Assembly (NCBI RefSeq): GCF_035594125.1
Contig: NC_087178.1
Span: 5,672,501 to 5,736,500, forward strand
Direction of reading: 5' to 3'
DNA: 64,000 nt
From: Scylla paramamosain
Lineage: Eukaryota; Arthropoda; Malacostraca; Decapoda; Portunidae
The notes under the pieces are model-generated. The model did not search any database and was not told the origin of the DNA. It saw only the letters and a program-made list of their open reading frames with translations. The translations under genes and the position numbers were made by a program. Of this stretch, positions 63,028 to 64,000 are shown piece after piece. Positions within the stretch are counted from its first letter, which is position 1. Each line of letters opens with the position of its first letter.

Positions 63028-64000
63028 ATGTCAAGGATGGAAATAGAGCTGAACAGCATGAACAACACCAGTGATGGGAGTCCAGCTGTCAATGGGAGTG
63101 AAAATGAGCAGAAGAGCATAACAGCCCTCGATGAATTACTGGAACAGGAACTCAAGGAAGACGATTCAGTTGACTGTTTCATCAAGAGAGTTGGGGATGC
63201 AAGTGAAGACAGCTCAGAATTTGGCCTGAATTATGAGGAGGCACCAGTTGTATCCAGCTCTGCCTTCTACAGTCCCAAGGAAGATACAAGCACAGATAAC
63301 AATTCTCTGTTGGAAAAGGAGTTTGAAGACACGCTAAACAAGGGTCAGGAAGTGCCTTTCACTAGTGACACAGACAATCTCCCAAGTGGTGAGGAAGAAA
63401 CTGCTGGTGAAGAAGAAACTGCTGGCGAGGAAGAAACTGCTGGCGAGGAAGAAACTGCTGGTGAGGAAGAAACTGCTGGCGAGGAAGAAACTGCTGGCGA
63501 GGAAGAAACTGCTGGGGAGGAAGAAACTGCTGGTGAGGAAGAAACTGCAAAAGATGACATACCTGCAACAAACACAGGTGTGGAAGATATTCATGAAGGT
63601 ACAAAAGAAACTGAAGACAAAGGGAAAGCTGAACTGGAAAGTAAAATGGATACAGATTCTATGCAGAATGAAGAGAATGAAGAAAGCATGATTACTGAAG
63701 AGGCAGACAATGAAGTGAAGGATCAGGTTGATGAAAAGGAGTGTGTTGTGGAGGATGAACCAAAGGAAAAGGAAACTGGTGATGAAGTGCCTGATTTGAC
63801 AGAGATGAAGTCACCATCAGAAGCACCTAACAGTGACACTGACCAAACAGAAAAAGATACTGATGGCCAGAGTACAAAAGCTCACAGTACCAAAGAGGGT
63901 CACAGGGATGTATTATATCTTGTATTCCATCCAAAAGAACAAGAGAACAAAAAGTGTGAGAAATCTAAGGAAAGTCTGGTAAAGGTGCAGTGCAGTGAGA
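63028..64000 (+). CDS. Acidic protein with GEEETA repeats, 5' part only
   Basis: Open from ATG at 63028 (in-frame TGA at 63004) to the end of the window, 324 codons visible. The sequence starts MSRMEIELNSMNNTSDGSP. It continues with ALDELLEQELKEDDSVDCF and an acidic, Ser-rich region. Nine perfect six-residue GEEETA units follow (63388-63549, 18-base period). Beyond them is a Glu/Lys/Asp-rich stretch to RDVLYLVFHPKEQENKK. It looks intrinsically disordered. I do not recognise the family. A possible acceptor (ggagtcacag| at about 62982) suggests the ATG may lie in a second exon after a 5' UTR intron. The product continues past the window. Confidence 0.75.
   Translation, partial: MSRMEIELNSMNNTSDGSPAVNGSENEQKSITALDELLEQELKEDDSVDCFIKRVGDASEDSSEFGLNYEEAPVVSSSAFYSPKEDTSTDNNSLLEKEFEDTLNKGQEVPFTSDTDNLPSGEEETAGEEETAGEEETAGEEETAGEEETAGEEETAGEEETAGEEETAGEEETAKDDIPATNTGVEDIHEGTKETEDKGKAELESKMDTDSMQNEENEESMITEEADNEVKDQVDEKECVVEDEPKEKETGDEVPDLTEMKSPSEAPNSDTDQTEKDTDGQSTKAHSTKEGHRDVLYLVFHPKEQENKKCEKSKESLVKVQCSE

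Overview
This window is nuclear DNA of an animal, most likely a decapod crustacean. Long uninterrupted dinucleotide arrays (GA/CT, CA/GT, AT) and trinucleotide arrays (CTA/GTA, GGA) crowd the first 20 kb. Genes are split into many short exons with GT-AG introns, and a dispersed inverted-terminal-repeat element and tRNA-like SINEs recur. The species cannot be read from the sequence; the decapod assignment is an inference from microsatellite density and gene type.

The main content is one very large + strand gene, a fibrillin. I could chain 47 coding exons from 13860 to 43622. All splice phases agree and the frame stays open to a TAA, giving about 3,636 residues plus a missing N-terminus. The domain order matches vertebrate fibrillins almost one for one: N-terminal unique (FUN) domain, EGF1-3, hybrid 1, two cbEGF, TB1, EGF4, five cbEGF (vertebrates have four), TB2, three cbEGF, hybrid 2, one cbEGF, TB3, twelve cbEGF, TB4, two cbEGF, TB5, seven cbEGF, TB6, five cbEGF, TB7, seven cbEGF, then a furin-type RRRR site and the C-terminal propeptide. 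The unusual part is three long low-complexity insertions that vertebrate fibrillins lack at these places: a GPGGX array between EGF1 and EGF2, a GRPIGPD heptad array of about 38 units after TB5, and a Gly-rich block of about 300 residues before the C-terminal domain. The family RGD is missing from TB4, and an RGD occurs instead in a cbEGF. A candidate signal-peptide exon lies at 2799-2909, but a linking exon is needed and was not found.

Layout: 1-13859 is repeat-rich DNA with the candidate first exon and several MITE copies. 13860-43622 is fibrillin, repeat-rich only in its first three introns. 43623-50971 is the 3' UTR and intergenic DNA with a hAT-like MITE at 45321-45864. 50972-55552 holds a candidate + strand gene of unknown function whose last exon (54779-55552) is the best supported part. 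57562-59911 is a six-exon classical short-chain dehydrogenase/reductase on the minus strand, 264 aa, complete, with a GC-rich 5' flank. 59912-63027 is intergenic with a SINE and short duplications. From 63028 to the window end runs the start of an acidic + strand protein with nine GEEETA repeats.

The genes do not form a pathway. Fibrillin is extracellular matrix, the SDR is a cytosolic or organellar oxidoreductase, and the other two are unassigned.
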